Origin: Hydrogenovibrio sp. UBA654
Lineage (GTDB): Bacteria; Pseudomonadota; Gammaproteobacteria; Thiomicrospirales; Thiomicrospiraceae
Assembly (NCBI GenBank): GCA_002299585.1
Contig: DBOE01000048.1
Location: 1,550 to 22,122, forward strand
Length of the DNA: 20,573 nucleotides
Reading direction: 5' to 3'
Shown here: piece after piece, positions 7,209 through 15,210 of the stretch
How the letters are laid out: every line of letters starts with the position of its first letter
Numbering within the stretch: the first letter of the stretch is position 1
Program-made: the position numbers and the translations under genes
The notes under the pieces: generated by a model
Told to the model about the DNA's origin: nothing
Databases searched by the model: none
Seen by the model: the letters and a program-made list of their open reading frames with translations, nothing else

Positions 7209-8987
7209 CTACTCTTTAATTGGCTTGCGAAAGCGTAAATCTAATTCTGATAGTTGTTCATTATCAACCAGCCCCGGTGCTTCGGTTAACATACAAGCTG
7301 CTGATTGGGTTTTTGGGAAGGCAATAACATCTCTAATTGAATCACGATTAGCAATAATCATCACTAGCCTATCTAAACCAAACGCCATGCCTGCATGTGG
7401 CGGACAGCCATATTTTAGTGCATTTAATAAAAAACCAAACTTATCATTAGCTTCTTTATCAGATATTCCAAGCAATTTAAGAACCGCAGCTTGCATATCT
7501 GTATCATGAATACGCACCGACCCCCCCCCTACTTCTAAACCATTAATAACCAAATCATAAGCTTTAGATAACATTTGCTCAGGAGCTTTATGGTTGAGAA
7601 TTTCTTCTGTGGTAGCTTTTGGTTGGGTAAATGGGTGGTGAATTGCGGCAAGCCTAGCAGTCTGTTCATCTAGTTCAAACATTGGAAAATCCACTACCCA
7701 AACTGGTGCCCAGTCTTTTTCTAACATAGCTAAATCTTCACCAATTTTACAACGCAATGCACCTAATGCTTCGTTTACTATCTTGGCTTTGTCTGCTCCA
7801 AAGAAAACTAAATCACCATCTTCTGCACCAACTCTCGCCATAACTTCTAAGGCTTGTTCTGGGAAGAATTTTACAATTGGTGATTGCAAGCCTGCTAAAC
7901 CATCAGCTAATTTATTGACTTTAATATAGGCTAGTCCTTTTGCCCCATAAATACTAACAAAATTAGTATAGTCATCAATTTCTTTACGAGTCATCTTGCC
8001 ACCTTCTGGAACTCGTAAAGCCGCTACCCTACCTTGCGGATCTTTAGCAGGCCCGGCAAAAACCTTAAAATCTATATCTTGCAGTAAATCAGCAACATCA
8101 ACTAACTTCATATCTATTCTTAAATCAGGTCTATCTATACCATAATCTCTAATCGAATCTGCATAGGTAATTCTTGGAAAATCATACTCAAAATTAATAC
8201 TACCTACTTCGCTAAAAATAGTTTTAACCAGTTCTTCCATTATTTGCATTACTTCTTCTTCACCCATAAAAGAAGTTTCTATATCTAGTTGAGTGAATTC
8301 TGGCTGTCTATCAGCACGCAAATCTTCATCACGAAAACAACGAGTGATTTGGTAATAACGATCAAAGCCAGACATCATTAGCAACTGTTTAAATAACTGT
8401 GGTGATTGCGGTAGGGCAAAAAATTTATTTTGGTGAGTTCTACTTGGCACTAAATAATCCCGGGCCCCTTCTGGGGTTGACTTGGTTAAGATTGGGGTTT
8501 CAATATCCATAAAACCTTTATCATCTAAAAAACGGCGCATAGTGCGTGTAATCTGGTAACGAGTGCGTAATACCTGCTGCATTTCTTCACGACGCAAATC
8601 TAGAAAACGATAAGTTAGACGCACTTCTTCTGAAATAGTTTTATCATCTAGCTGAAATGGAATAGGTGCTGAGGTACTTAATATTTCAATATTATCAGCG
8701 ACTATTTCAATCTTTCCCGTGTTCATTTTTGGGTTAATAGTTTCTGCTGTTCTACCTAGTACTGTACCTTGTACGGTTAACACAAATTCTGAACGAACTT
8801 TTTCGGCTTTGGCAAATTTTTCGGCATTATCAGGGTTAACCACAACTTGCACTAGCCCTTCTTTATCGCGTAAATCTATAAAAATAACCCCACCATGATC
8901 GCGACGACGATGTACCCAACCAGAAATGGTTACATTTTTATTTTCTAACTTTTCAGTGACTTGTCCACAATAGTGACTACGCATCAT
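7209..8987 (-). CDS. aspS: Aspartyl-tRNA synthetase, probably non-discriminating
   Basis: This class II synthetase charges tRNA-Asp with aspartate. The N-terminal OB-fold anticodon domain (MMRSHYCGQV...WVHRRRDHGGVIF) is followed by motif 2 (RCFRDEDLRADRQPEFTQLDIE), the bacterial GAD insertion domain (about 290-410) and motif 3 (GMAFGLDRLVM). At 592 residues it is standard for the bacterial type. H31 (RRRDHGGV) matches the Pseudomonas type, where E. coli has leucine. As I recall, that position contributes to loose anticodon recognition, so the enzyme may also make Asp-tRNA-Asn for GatCAB to amidate. The start overlaps the DUF502 gene by 11 bases; the double Met matches the Pseudomonas N-terminus. 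Nine consecutive Gs on the coding strand (7521-7529) encode part of VGGGSVRIHD. Confidence 0.97.
   Translation of the reverse strand: MMRSHYCGQVTEKLENKNVTISGWVHRRRDHGGVIFIDLRDKEGLVQVVVNPDNAEKFAKAEKVRSEFVLTVQGTVLGRTAETINPKMNTGKIEIVADNIEILSTSAPIPFQLDDKTISEEVRLTYRFLDLRREEMQQVLRTRYQITRTMRRFLDDKGFMDIETPILTKSTPEGARDYLVPSRTHQNKFFALPQSPQLFKQLLMMSGFDRYYQITRCFRDEDLRADRQPEFTQLDIETSFMGEEEVMQIMEELVKTIFSEVGSINFEYDFPRITYADSIRDYGIDRPDLRIDMKLVDVADLLQDIDFKVFAGPAKDPQGRVAALRVPEGGKMTRKEIDDYTNFVSIYGAKGLAYIKVNKLADGLAGLQSPIVKFFPEQALEVMARVGAEDGDLVFFGADKAKIVNEALGALRCKIGEDLAMLEKDWAPVWVVDFPMFELDEQTARLAAIHHPFTQPKATTEEILNHKAPEQMLSKAYDLVINGLEVGGGSVRIHDTDMQAAVLKLLGISDKEANDKFGFLLNALKYGCPPHAGMAFGLDRLVMIIANRDSIRDVIAFPKTQSAACMLTEAPGLVDNEQLSELDLRFRKPIKE
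7521..7529. repeat. Nine-base C/G homopolymer inside aspS
   Basis: Nine consecutive Cs on the plus strand encode the three glycines of VGGGSVRIHD, close to the ATP-binding motif region of AspRS. Three GGG codons in a row are used. The frame is intact at this length. Confidence 0.95.
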
Positions 8988-9666
8988 TTTTTTCTTGCCC
9001 TTCTATTGTTTGGTTCTTTTCTTCTATTTTTGTTTTTTGCTTTTGTTTCTTAGTTTTCTTTTTTGCCCATTCTGGCACTACAACTCCACCTGAAATTACC
9101 ATTTTTAATGCTTCATCTACTGACATTTCTAATTCAATCACCTCACTTTTTTCTGCCATAATAAAAAAACCTGAAGTTGGGTTTGGAGTAGTAGGTACAA
9201 ATAAATTAACTACTTTTGGCAATTCTGTTTTTATCTGTGCTTCACCCTGGAAAGTACTAGTTTGAAAAGCTAGCGTCCATAAACCAGTACGCGGATATTG
9301 AATTAAAAAGGCTTTTTTAAAAGTTTGAGTGCTATTACCAAAAACAGCTTCTGAAATTTGTTTTACTGCTGTATAAATAGAGCGAACAATAGGTATTCTA
9401 GATAATAACTTTTCACCTAACTTATAAATATAACGACCAAAAAAATTAGCCACTAACATACCAGTAACTAAAATTATAATAAAAGAAAATAATAGACCAA
9501 AACCTGGCAAATCAAAGCCTAAAAGCTCTTGCGGATGTAAATGAGGGGGTAGTAATAATAAACTTCTATCAAAAAAATTAACTAGGAAAATTAACAATGC
9601 CATAGTTATCCCTAAGGGAAACCAAACTAATACCCCTGCAAGTAAGTATTTCTTAAGATAATACAT
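8977..9666 (-). CDS. DUF502-family membrane protein
   Basis: This is an inner-membrane protein of unknown function. Two hydrophobic spans (about residues 6-30 and 54-80) are separated by a loop, and a soluble domain follows with the family signatures IPIVRSIYTAVKQISEAVF, LIQYPRTGLWTLAFQT and VNLFVPTTPNPTSGFFIMA. The last 30 or so residues are an unusual lysine-rich charged tail (KKKTKKQKQKTK). I place the start at the ATG at 9666, which has GAGAGGA just upstream and gives the canonical family N-terminus. The frame is open to an ATG at 9705, but a TATAAT on this strand overlaps that codon, so it is probably upstream of the transcript. The end overlaps aspS by 11 bases, and the gene appears to head the operon DUF502-aspS-nadA-DCC. 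Confidence 0.85.
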   Translation of the reverse strand: MYYLKKYLLAGVLVWFPLGITMALLIFLVNFFDRSLLLLPPHLHPQELLGFDLPGFGLLFSFIIILVTGMLVANFFGRYIYKLGEKLLSRIPIVRSIYTAVKQISEAVFGNSTQTFKKAFLIQYPRTGLWTLAFQTSTFQGEAQIKTELPKVVNLFVPTTPNPTSGFFIMAEKSEVIELEMSVDEALKMVISGGVVVPEWAKKKTKKQKQKTKIEEKNQTIEGQEKNDA

Positions 9667-9703
9667 AATCCTCTCAATTTTTCGCGTAATAAATGAAGTG
9701 AGC

Positions 9704-9709
9704 ATTATA
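9704..9709 (-). promoter_or_regulatory. Candidate -10 element for the DUF502-aspS operon
   Basis: On the minus strand these six bases read TATAAT, 37 bases before the chosen DUF502 start. No good -35 match is seen at the proper distance (ATTTTT-like), so the call rests on the -10 alone. It lies between the end of the PKD lipoprotein gene and the DUF502 start. Confidence 0.35.
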
Positions 9710-9741
9710 TAAGAATTCCTCTATTAAAAAATAGTTAATAA

Positions 9742-10791
9742 CTAAGAAACTTGCAAACTTCTTGTTACTTCATGTTCGTTACCTAGAGCATCTATAACCC
9801 GTAGCCTAATCAAGTAAATACCAGCGATTACCACAGGTATATTAGCAAGCTTAGATTCGGTTTCAACATGATAGATTGAGCTGGTAATACTCTCTGAGTT
9901 ATACAGGTCCCAAGCATAATGATCAATACTGGCAACTGTTGAGCTATTTGCATCAACTTGAATATTAAGAGGAGCAACTCCTGCTGGAATAGTAATTGAA
10001 AAATCAGCAATTAAAGTAGGCCCTGCTGTGCTTACGGTAAATGTTTTTGAGGTAGATGCAGTTTTAGAACCATTATCGACAATTGTTAACTTAACTACAT
10101 AAATGCCATCCGATGCCACCACTGTATTAGTAATAGGGCTATTTAATGGGCCAATTGTTGAAATTAGAGCTGGTTGAGCATCATTTTCTTTTTTACGAAT
10201 TTCCCATGTATAGGTGGCAATATCACCAGTTTCGCCCTTAGTTGATGTTGTTGCATCTAAGGCTATATCAAAACCACTTCCTACTGAAGCGGATGGGGTT
10301 GCACTAAAATTGGCCGCTAAAATAGGTGCCGCATTAATAGTTTCTGGAACAACTATGGCAAAAGTTTGAGCCTCTGCTGTTTTAGAATTAGCATCAGTTG
10401 CAATTAGTTTTATTTTATAAATTCCTGCTCCATTGACAAAAGCAATGGTTTTTTCTCCGCAACCATTAATAACATCCACATCTATGTAGGTTAAAACTGA
10501 ATTAGCTTTTTGTGAAACTGTTATCAGACAAGAAGTTGTAGAATTTAAAGAGCCTATCGCAGAAGCATTAATAGTAACTATTGATCTCTCTTGATAATAA
10601 CCACTGAAATTTACTGCTGGTAAAGAGGCTACAATAGAGATACTGACAGAATTATTTTTATTATCAGATGAGTTATTAGATGAATTATTGCTAGTTGATA
10701 TATCTGCACTATTAGCTAAATTACAACTATATAAAATAAAAATAGCTATAAGTAAAAAAACCACTTTAATTTTGGCAAAGAAATTTACCAT
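9742..10791 (-). CDS. PKD-repeat lipoprotein
   Basis: This is a predicted exported lipoprotein. An N-terminal hydrophobic signal ends in a lipobox LYSC, with C23 as the lipidated cysteine when counted from the ATG at 10791. An Asn/Ser-rich linker (about 27-47) follows, then three roughly 90-100-residue beta-sandwich repeats of PKD type. The repeats are marked by recurrent endings such as GIYKIKLIATDANSKT, GIYVVKLTIVDNGSKT and GIYLIRLRVIDALGNE. The middle and last repeats carry the YTWEI and YAWDLY strands that stand for the WDFGDG element of typical PKD domains. No enzymatic domain is attached. The ATG at 10791 has AGGA seven bases upstream; the ATG at 10797 is too close to that site. A role in surface adhesion or binding is plausible but not shown. 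It is separate from the flanking operons. Confidence 0.75.
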   Translation of the reverse strand: MVNFFAKIKVVFLLIAIFILYSCNLANSADISTSNNSSNNSSDNKNNSVSISIVASLPAVNFSGYYQERSIVTINASAIGSLNSTTSCLITVSQKANSVLTYIDVDVINGCGEKTIAFVNGAGIYKIKLIATDANSKTAEAQTFAIVVPETINAAPILAANFSATPSASVGSGFDIALDATTSTKGETGDIATYTWEIRKKENDAQPALISTIGPLNSPITNTVVASDGIYVVKLTIVDNGSKTASTSKTFTVSTAGPTLIADFSITIPAGVAPLNIQVDANSSTVASIDHYAWDLYNSESITSSIYHVETESKLANIPVVIAGIYLIRLRVIDALGNEHEVTRSLQVS

Positions 10792-10853
10792 ACACATATC
10801 CTATTAACTAATTACCCATTATTTTGGTTTAAATTAGCAATAAATATGCCTAG

Positions 10854-10976
10854 TTACTTATTTTTACCAGAATTTTTAAAAAGCCAAGTTATCGCAAATT
10901 TTAAAATAACACTTATAAGTAAGCTACCACCTGCAACTAGCCATAAGTTATCCAATGCCCAAGATTCCCAGCCCAT
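10854..10976 (-). CDS. Small single-span membrane protein downstream of sulP
   Basis: This is a 40-codon frame, MGWESWALDNLWLVAGGSLL to start, then ISVILKFAITWLF, closing with a basic NSGKNK end. It predicts one membrane helix (about residues 11-33) with a short N-terminal segment and a positively charged C-terminus. AAGAGG lies nine bases before the ATG, and the gene begins 18 bases after the sulP stop on the same strand, so it is probably co-transcribed with sulP. I do not recognise the family. Good ribosome-binding site, spacing and amphipathic composition argue that it is real. It could be a SulP accessory peptide, but that is only inferred from position. Confidence 0.6.
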   Translation of the reverse strand: MGWESWALDNLWLVAGGSLLISVILKFAITWLFKNSGKNK

Positions 10977-10994
10977 AATTTAAAACCTCTTAAT

Positions 10995-12566
10995 TTATTT
11001 GCCTATAGATACATGATAGTGTGGGTCTTCAGAGACATTTATTTCAACTAAATTTTTGGCATCATGTAATAAAGACTGACATTCTTGGCTTAAGTGCTTA
11101 AGTACCACTTGCTTATTTGCCGTTTTATATTTTTTAGTTAAATTATCAATCGCCTCTACACCAGTATGATCATAAACCCTAGAGTGCTGAAAATCTATTA
11201 TTACACAATTAGGGTCATTTTCAACATCAAACATTCCTACAAAGTTTTGTGCTGAGGCAAAAAATAATGGTCCGTTTACTTTATAAACTTTAACCTGCTT
11301 ACCATCCCTGTCTTCTATTGAGGTTTCTAGCAATATTTTTTGGGCATGTTGCCAAGCAAAAACTAGAGCTGCCACAACAACACCCGCAATAACTGCAACC
11401 GCTAAGTCAAAAATTACCGTTAAGGCAGTAACTAAAATCATCACAAAGGCATCAGCTTTAGTCATGCCACGCATAATGTTCCAACTTGACCAGTTAAATG
11501 TAGCTATAACCACAAAAAACATCAACCCAATCAAAGCACCAATAGGTACCATCTCTATCCAAGAAGAGACAACCAAAACAATTAATAACAAACCAAATGC
11601 CGCAGAAATTCCAGACAATCTACCTGTTCCTCCAGAGCTTACATTAATCATTGACTGCCCAATCAACGCACAACCGCCCATAGTCCCAAAAGTTCCAGCG
11701 GTACAGTTAGCTGCTCCTAGTGCGATACATTCTTTATTACCCTTACCACGAGTTTGAGTAATATCATCAATTAATGTCATAGTTAATAAAGACTCAACCG
11801 AACCAATAATAGTTAAAATAATTGCATAGGGTAAAATAATCCATAAAGTTTCTAGACTAAAAAAGTTTGCAGGCAAGCTAGTAATCCAACTTAAACCTTG
11901 AAAGCCACCTTCATTACCGTCACCGTAAATTAGAGATTCAATAGTTCCTGACACAACCGCTTTATCTCCTACAGTTATGGCATTAATATCAAAAAATATC
12001 ACGGCTAAGGTAACAAATACTATCGCCGCTAATGCAGATGGAATAGCTTTGGTAAGATAAGGAAGTAAATAGATAATTGCCATGGTGGCTGCTATAATCA
12101 TTAGCATAATAGTTAACGCATCACCAGATAACCATGCTCCAGAGGCATCTTTAAACTGGGTAAATTGTGCAATAAGAATGATCAACGCTAACCCATTTAC
12201 AAAACCAAGCATTACCGAGCTAGGTACCATGCGAATAAATCTCCCCCACTTCATCAAGCCAATAAATATTTGGAAAATACCCATTAAAATAACTGCCGCA
12301 AATAAATAAGAAGCTCCGTTTTCCATAACTAGGTGCATCATAACCACAGCTAATGATCCTGCTGCTGCTGAAATCATCCCAGGGCGACCACCAAAAATGG
12401 CAGTAATAAAACCAACTATTATTGCCGCGTACAATCCAACTAATGGGTGAACTCCTGCCACAAAAGCAAACGCCACCGCTTCTGGAACTAGTGCTAGCGA
12501 TACGGTAATACCAGAGAGGGTATCTGATTTGTATTTATGCCAATCAAAGGCTACTATTTTTTTCAT
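10995..12566 (-). CDS. SulP-family inorganic anion transporter with STAS domain
   Basis: This is an inner-membrane anion transporter of the SLC26/SulP family. The substrate may be sulfate, bicarbonate or another anion and cannot be told from sequence alone. The N-terminal core has DTLSGITVSLALVPEAVAFAF, GLYAAIIVGFITAIFGGRPGMISAAAGSLAVV and SSVMLGFVNGLALIIL, the helices that form the anion site in SulP proteins, followed by SVESLLTM and a GTFGTMGGCALIGQSMIN loop. The C-terminus (about 425-520) is a cytoplasmic STAS domain with YDHTGVEAID. The length, about 523 residues, is typical. I use the ATG at 12566, which gives MKKIVAFDWHKY; the frame is open to a TTG at 12599 that lacks a ribosome-binding site. 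It diverges from one small membrane protein gene and is followed by another. Confidence 0.88.
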   Translation of the reverse strand: MKKIVAFDWHKYKSDTLSGITVSLALVPEAVAFAFVAGVHPLVGLYAAIIVGFITAIFGGRPGMISAAAGSLAVVMMHLVMENGASYLFAAVILMGIFQIFIGLMKWGRFIRMVPSSVMLGFVNGLALIILIAQFTQFKDASGAWLSGDALTIMLMIIAATMAIIYLLPYLTKAIPSALAAIVFVTLAVIFFDINAITVGDKAVVSGTIESLIYGDGNEGGFQGLSWITSLPANFFSLETLWIILPYAIILTIIGSVESLLTMTLIDDITQTRGKGNKECIALGAANCTAGTFGTMGGCALIGQSMINVSSGGTGRLSGISAAFGLLLIVLVVSSWIEMVPIGALIGLMFFVVIATFNWSSWNIMRGMTKADAFVMILVTALTVIFDLAVAVIAGVVVAALVFAWQHAQKILLETSIEDRDGKQVKVYKVNGPLFFASAQNFVGMFDVENDPNCVIIDFQHSRVYDHTGVEAIDNLTKKYKTANKQVVLKHLSQECQSLLHDAKNLVEINVSEDPHYHVSIGK

Positions 12567-12651
12567 AGTTAAAGATACTCTATTAAATTTTGTGGGCAAT
12601 TCTAACAGAAAACACTTAAAATAAGCGAAGGAATCACTTGGAGAAGGGGAA

Positions 12652-12783
12652 ATGGATTTTATACAATGGATAGGTTTTGGCGTGTTGGCTTTTTTGTTAA
12701 TTACTCATTTTGGAATACACTTTTTTTTGAAGTGGAATAAAAAACGCAAACGAGCATTAAAAAAACAACAAGCTAATAAATAA
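12652..12783 (+). CDS. Small single-span membrane protein divergent from sulP
   Basis: This is a 43-codon frame. MDFIQWIGFGVLAFLLITHF begins one membrane helix (about residues 4-27), and the protein ends in a strongly basic tail of lysines and arginines (KWNKKRKRALKKQQ). A strong purine-rich site, GGAGAAGGGGA, stands just before the ATG, better than most in this window. It diverges from sulP across an 85-base gap, which must hold both promoters. I do not recognise the family. The layout (short N-terminus, single helix, positive cytoplasmic tail) recalls the other small gene on the far side of sulP, although the two sequences are not clearly alike. Confidence 0.6.
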   Translation: MDFIQWIGFGVLAFLLITHFGIHFFLKWNKKRKRALKKQQANK

Positions 12784-12832
12784 TAGTTCCCTGAAAATAT
12801 CGGTTCTTTTTGCCAGTATAAAATAATCATAC

Positions 12833-12867
12833 TTAATCAGAGGTTCCCTAGGACAGCCTCTGATTAA
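12833..12867. repeat. Palindromic repeat, 11-bp perfect arms (copy 1)
   Basis: TTAATCAGAGG (12833-12843) and its exact reverse complement (12857-12867) enclose a 13-base loop that contains CCTAGG. It lies in the convergent gap between the small ORF ending at 12783 and the MFS gene ending at 12880, so it could serve as a terminator for either. Neither side has a T-tract. A related, decayed sequence is found at 16194-16227, so I read it as a mobile or dispersed intergenic palindrome. Confidence 0.7.
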
Positions 12868-12879
12868 CTAAAATATAAG

Positions 12880-14040
12880 TTAGTTTCTAACCCACTTATA
12901 CGCTATAAAAATTGCAAAAACAACCAAAATAGCATTAATAAAAAATGAAGCCTCTGCCCCATAACTAAACCAAATATAACCTGCTAGCAACAACCCCAAA
13001 GCACCACCTAAACCATGGCTTGTTGAAGCATAAATAGCCTGCCCTCTACTTTGAGTTTTACCACTAAATAAACCATCTATTAAATAAATAGCCGCTGCAT
13101 GAAATAAACCATAACTGGCAGAATGTAATAATTGTGCAAAAAATAATACTTCTATACTCTCTATCCCTAACGGAATAACCAACCAACGCAAAAGAGTAAG
13201 CCATAAACTAAACAACAATAATGTTTTTGCTGAAAACCTCTTGAACAATGGCAACATATATAAAAACACTACTATCTCAGCAATTACTCCAACTGCCCAA
13301 AAAATAGATATTGCCGTTTTGCTATAACCTGCATCATTCAAAAATATACTATAAAAACCATAATAAGAGCCATGCGAAAACTGGATTAATAAACTAACCA
13401 ACAATAAAGCAACAACCTGTGGTTGATTTATGATCTGCCAAAACCTACTAGTATCTACCTGCTCAACAAGAGTTTTATCTTCTGCTAAAAACAGCACCCC
13501 TAACCAAGCAAATAATGCAAATAAGATAAGATAAAAAGCAAAACTATCCATACCAGTTTTATCAAATAACCAACCAACAATTACAACTGCAAAAATAAAA
13601 CCAACAGAACCCCACAGACGGATTTTCCCATAACTAGCTTTGGTTTTATTGGCTGTCTTTAAGGCATTAAAGGTATAAGATTCAAAAATAGGTAGCGAAG
13701 AATGGAAGAAAAAACTGAATAAAAATACTGCTAATAACACAACATAAAACTGGTCTTGTTTTGCAAAAAATAACAAGCAAATAAAGGTTAAAAAAGAACT
13801 CCATTTAACCCAAAAAACTTTCAAACTAGTTTTATCCGCCACCCAGCCAAGCAAGTTTGGAGCAATCAGCTTAGTGGCAACAAAAACCGCCGATAACTGC
13901 CCAATTTGAATAGCATTAAAACCTAAAAAGTCATAATATAATCCAGCGTAAGGGACAAAAATACCAAAAATAGTAAAGTAAAAGAAATAAAAACTCGCAA
14001 GTTTTATTTGAGGTAAATCTTTAGATAAGAGCTGAGCCAA
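12880..14040 (-). CDS. MFS transporter, 3-phenylpropionate permease-like (PPP) family
   Basis: This is a 12-helix major facilitator of the MFS_1_like / PPP branch, probably a proton symporter in the inner membrane. The N-terminus YFFYFTIFGIFVPYAGLYYDFLGFNAIQIGQL matches the family. KASYGKIRLWGSVGFI is its equivalent of the loop before helix 5, and GLFHAAAIYLIDGLFSGKTQSRGQAIYASTSHGLGGALG is the well-conserved C-terminal-half signature. At 386 residues it is of normal length. The start is a TTG ten bases after the aroC stop, with GGGG and AGGA upstream and no sensible alternative. The aroC-MFS pairing is also found in Pseudomonas as I recall. The substrate is unknown; position next to aroC might suggest an aromatic compound, but that is weak. 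Confidence 0.85.
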   Translation of the reverse strand: MAQLLSKDLPQIKLASFYFFYFTIFGIFVPYAGLYYDFLGFNAIQIGQLSAVFVATKLIAPNLLGWVADKTSLKVFWVKWSSFLTFICLLFFAKQDQFYVVLLAVFLFSFFFHSSLPIFESYTFNALKTANKTKASYGKIRLWGSVGFIFAVVIVGWLFDKTGMDSFAFYLILFALFAWLGVLFLAEDKTLVEQVDTSRFWQIINQPQVVALLLVSLLIQFSHGSYYGFYSIFLNDAGYSKTAISIFWAVGVIAEIVVFLYMLPLFKRFSAKTLLLFSLWLTLLRWLVIPLGIESIEVLFFAQLLHSASYGLFHAAAIYLIDGLFSGKTQSRGQAIYASTSHGLGGALGLLLAGYIWFSYGAEASFFINAILVVFAIFIAYKWVRN

Positions 14041-14050
14041 AATCCTGCCC

Positions 14051-15142
14051 CTATAAGTTTTCCATAGGAGCTACCACATCACCATTTTGAGCACGATTAC
14101 GCATAAAATGATCCAGCAATATAATAGCTACTTTTGCTTCAGCAATTGGAGTAGCACGAATGCCAACACAAGGGTCATGCCTACCTTTAGTAACCATCTC
14201 AACAGCCTCGCCCTTAGCATTAACACTTTTACTAGGGGTCATAATGCTAGAGGTAGGTTTTAGGGCTATGTGCATTACTATATCTTGCCCAGTAGAAATA
14301 CCACCTAAAATACCACCAGCATGATTAGATAAAAAACCCTCTGGAGCCGGTGCCATTTCATCACGATTTTGGGTTCCTAATTTACCAGAAACAGCAAAAC
14401 CATCTCCAATTTCCACACCTTTTACCGCATTAATACTCATAAGAGCATGGGCAAAGTCTGCATCTAGCCTATCAAATACTGGCTCACCTAAACCAACAGG
14501 AACATTTTTGGCTACTATGGTTATTTTTGCCCCAACAGAATTTTTTTGTTTTAGCAAAATATCCATATACTTACGGATTTGTTCAGTTTTATCTTTATCA
14601 GGACAAAAATATTCATTAGAGTTATCAAAAGGCCAACTTACTTCATTAATTTCGATAGGACCAAGTTGCGATAAATAGCCCTTTACTTCAATACCTAAGC
14701 GTTCTTTTAGATATTTTTTAGCAATCGCCCCAGCTGCCACTCGCATGGCAGTTTCTCGTGCCGAAGACCTACCCCCCCCCCTATAATCACGAAAACCATA
14801 TTTTTGCGTATAAGTATAGTCGGCATGTGATGGGCGAAAAGTATCTGCAATCTTTGAATAATCTTGTGAACGCTGGTCTTTATTATGAATAAGCAAGCCA
14901 ATTGGAGTTCCTGTGGTTTTGCCTTCAAACACTCCAGAAAGAATTTGCACCTCATCATCTTCTCTACGGGCAGTAGCATGTTTTGACATACCTGGCTTTC
15001 TTCTATCTAATTCTGCTTGAATATCTGCTGTACACAGCTCCATACCAGGTGGACAACCATCAACAATTGCTCCTAAAGCAATACCATGACTTTCCCCAAA
15101 AGTAGTTACCCTAAAATTTTTACCTATAGTATTACCTGACAT
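14051..15142 (-). CDS. aroC: Chorismate synthase
   Basis: AroC converts 5-enolpyruvylshikimate-3-phosphate to chorismate, the last common step to aromatic amino acids, folate and quinones. It needs reduced FMN. The N-terminus MSGNTIGKNFRVTTFGESHG carries the catalytic-region histidine (GESHG, 16-20). HADYTYTQKYG (106-116), RGGGRSSARET (121-131) and GGISTGQDI are family signatures, and a second conserved RHDPC lies near the end. The 363-residue length is standard. AGG lies seven bases before the ATG. The Arg-Gly-Gly-Gly codons at 121-124 form an uninterrupted run of ten Gs on the coding strand (plus-strand Cs 14772-14781), in a functionally important loop. A slip there would truncate the enzyme. 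It belongs to the mogA-prmB-aroC-MFS series. Confidence 0.97.
   Translation of the reverse strand: MSGNTIGKNFRVTTFGESHGIALGAIVDGCPPGMELCTADIQAELDRRKPGMSKHATARREDDEVQILSGVFEGKTTGTPIGLLIHNKDQRSQDYSKIADTFRPSHADYTYTQKYGFRDYRGGGRSSARETAMRVAAGAIAKKYLKERLGIEVKGYLSQLGPIEINEVSWPFDNSNEYFCPDKDKTEQIRKYMDILLKQKNSVGAKITIVAKNVPVGLGEPVFDRLDADFAHALMSINAVKGVEIGDGFAVSGKLGTQNRDEMAPAPEGFLSNHAGGILGGISTGQDIVMHIALKPTSSIMTPSKSVNAKGEAVEMVTKGRHDPCVGIRATPIAEAKVAIILLDHFMRNRAQNGDVVAPMENL
14772..14781. repeat. Ten-base C/G homopolymer inside aroC
   Basis: Ten consecutive Cs on the plus strand encode part of RGGGR (residues 121-125) of chorismate synthase. It is the longest G/C run in this AT-rich window. The reading frame is intact at this length. 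Confidence 0.95.
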
Positions 15143-15210
15143 TGCTCTACCTAATTTTTAAAGTTAATGAGCTATTTTATAAAATTTACCTACTATTTAC
15201 TAATCTTTAA

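Noticed and set aside
9667..9705. Upstream ATG for the DUF502 gene
   Set aside because: A TATAAT overlaps this codon, and family members begin at the later Met, which has a strong purine-rich site.
9721..9734. CTATT/AATAG inverted repeat after the PKD lipoprotein gene
   Set aside because: Five weak A/T-rich pairs are expected by chance in this composition and have no T-tract.
12567..12599. TTG start for the SulP gene
   Set aside because: There is no ribosome-binding site before it, and the ATG at 12566 gives a sensible N-terminus for the family.
14707..14979. A 90-residue frame within aroC on the same strand
   Set aside because: It is a frame-shifted reading of aroC that happens to stay open across the G10 tract; the aroC frame itself is complete and canonical.
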